Below the pieces are notes generated by a model. It was given only the letters and a program-made list of their open reading frames with translations, was not told the DNA's origin and did not search any database. Positions 63,788 through 64,000 of a stretch of DNA of 64,000 bases are shown piece after piece (within the stretch, counting starts at the first letter, position 1; each line of letters starts with the position of its first letter). This stretch comes from Burkholderia sp. Bp9143. Its GTDB lineage: Bacteria; Pseudomonadota; Gammaproteobacteria; Burkholderiales; Burkholderiaceae. The stretch lies in assembly GCF_003853645.1 (NCBI RefSeq), contig NZ_QTPO01000008.1, positions 124,001 through 188,000 of the forward strand. The letters run 5' to 3'. The translations under genes were made by a program, and so were the position numbers.

Positions 63788-64000
63788 TCATGCGGACGGC
63801 GCCTGTGCCGTGACGAGCCAGCACGCCGCGTCGAACCGCACGTCCGCGCCCTGCACGTAGCGCTCGAACGCGGCGCGAACCGTATCGATCACGCGCCGCC
63901 GCGTCGCGTCGTCCACCTGCCGAAGCGCGAGCCCGACCGGCCCAAGTCGTGCGATGTAGTCGTCCAGCGCGGACGCCGGCAACGCGCACGCGATATCGAT
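63788..64000 (-). CDS. C-terminal end of a probable SAM-dependent methyltransferase (cut by window edge)
   Basis: The minus-strand frame is open from base 64000 to a stop at 63788, giving the last 70 residues: LDDYIARLGPVGLALRQVDD, then RRRVIDTVRAAFERYV and the terminal FDAACWLVTAQAPSA. This end resembles class I methyltransferases of the UbiE/Methyltransf_11 kind, where the last strand reads W-x-V-x-A. SAM-binding motifs lie outside the window, so the call is tentative. Confidence 0.5.
   Translation of the reverse strand: MDIACALPASALDDYIARLGPVGLALRQVDDATRRRVIDTVRAAFERYVQGADVRFDAACWLVTAQAPSA

Overview
The window looks like a chromosome segment of a Burkholderia species, most likely of the B. 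cepacia complex. The reasons are about two-thirds G+C with very strong G/C at third codon positions, tightly overlapped operons, Burkholderia-type OmpC-like porin and H-NS proteins, and protocatechuate, exopolysaccharide and aryl-polyene loci of betaproteobacterial type. This species call is inference. I saw no rRNA, tRNA, insertion sequence, prophage or CRISPR array.

Positions 1-8.7 kb are one flank of an exopolysaccharide locus. It holds a truncated Wzc-type chain-length regulator/tyrosine kinase, a Wza-type outer-membrane lipoprotein, a small secreted protein, a double alpha/beta-hydrolase with altered nucleophile elbows, a Wzx-type flippase and a secreted family 3 glycosidase.

Positions 8.9-27.9 kb are a complete aryl-polyene (xanthomonadin-like pigment) cluster. 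A minus-strand operon of 18 genes, joined mostly by ATGA, GTGA or TGATG overlaps, encodes two acyl carrier proteins, three ketosynthases with intact Cys-His-His triads, a ketosynthase-like chain-length factor, a ketoreductase, a free hotdog dehydratase and an acyl ligase fused to a second dehydratase. It also encodes a thioesterase, acyltransferases, a glycosyltransferase-acyltransferase fusion, a LolA-like protein, an MMPL exporter, an aromatic amino-acid ammonia-lyase likely to supply the aryl starter, and two paralogous small envelope proteins. Next to it are a divergent methyltransferase and a flavoenzyme carrying the WxWxIP motif of flavin halogenases. Upstream of the operon lies a perfect 18-bp palindrome that resembles a TyrR/PhhR box.

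Positions 28-40.5 kb hold mostly housekeeping genes: a YigZ-family protein, an H-NS-like protein, polyphosphate kinase 2, gamma-glutamyltransferase, a DUF457/YdjM-type membrane protein, the giant helicase Lhr, a YjeH-type permease and a HigBA-type toxin-antitoxin pair. Positions 40.6-45.2 kb are the protocatechuate 3,4-dioxygenase locus (pcaQ, pcaH, pcaG). It appears to be interrupted by a cassette (HTH regulator plus YebB-like papain-fold protein) that is bordered by two copies of the pca operator region. A candidate small RNA lies after pcaG.

Positions 45.2-55.5 kb encode an AraC regulator and an eight-gene peptide-salvage operon. The operon comprises an RpiR regulator, an isoaspartyl peptidase, a GsiABCD-type dipeptide importer, a P1-family aminopeptidase and an M55 D-aminopeptidase. 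Positions 56-61 kb are a sugar uptake set (MFS transporter, GH31 glycosidase, porin). The window ends with a BetT-type transporter, a 21-codon coupled ORF, a small membrane protein and the 3' end of a probable methyltransferase.
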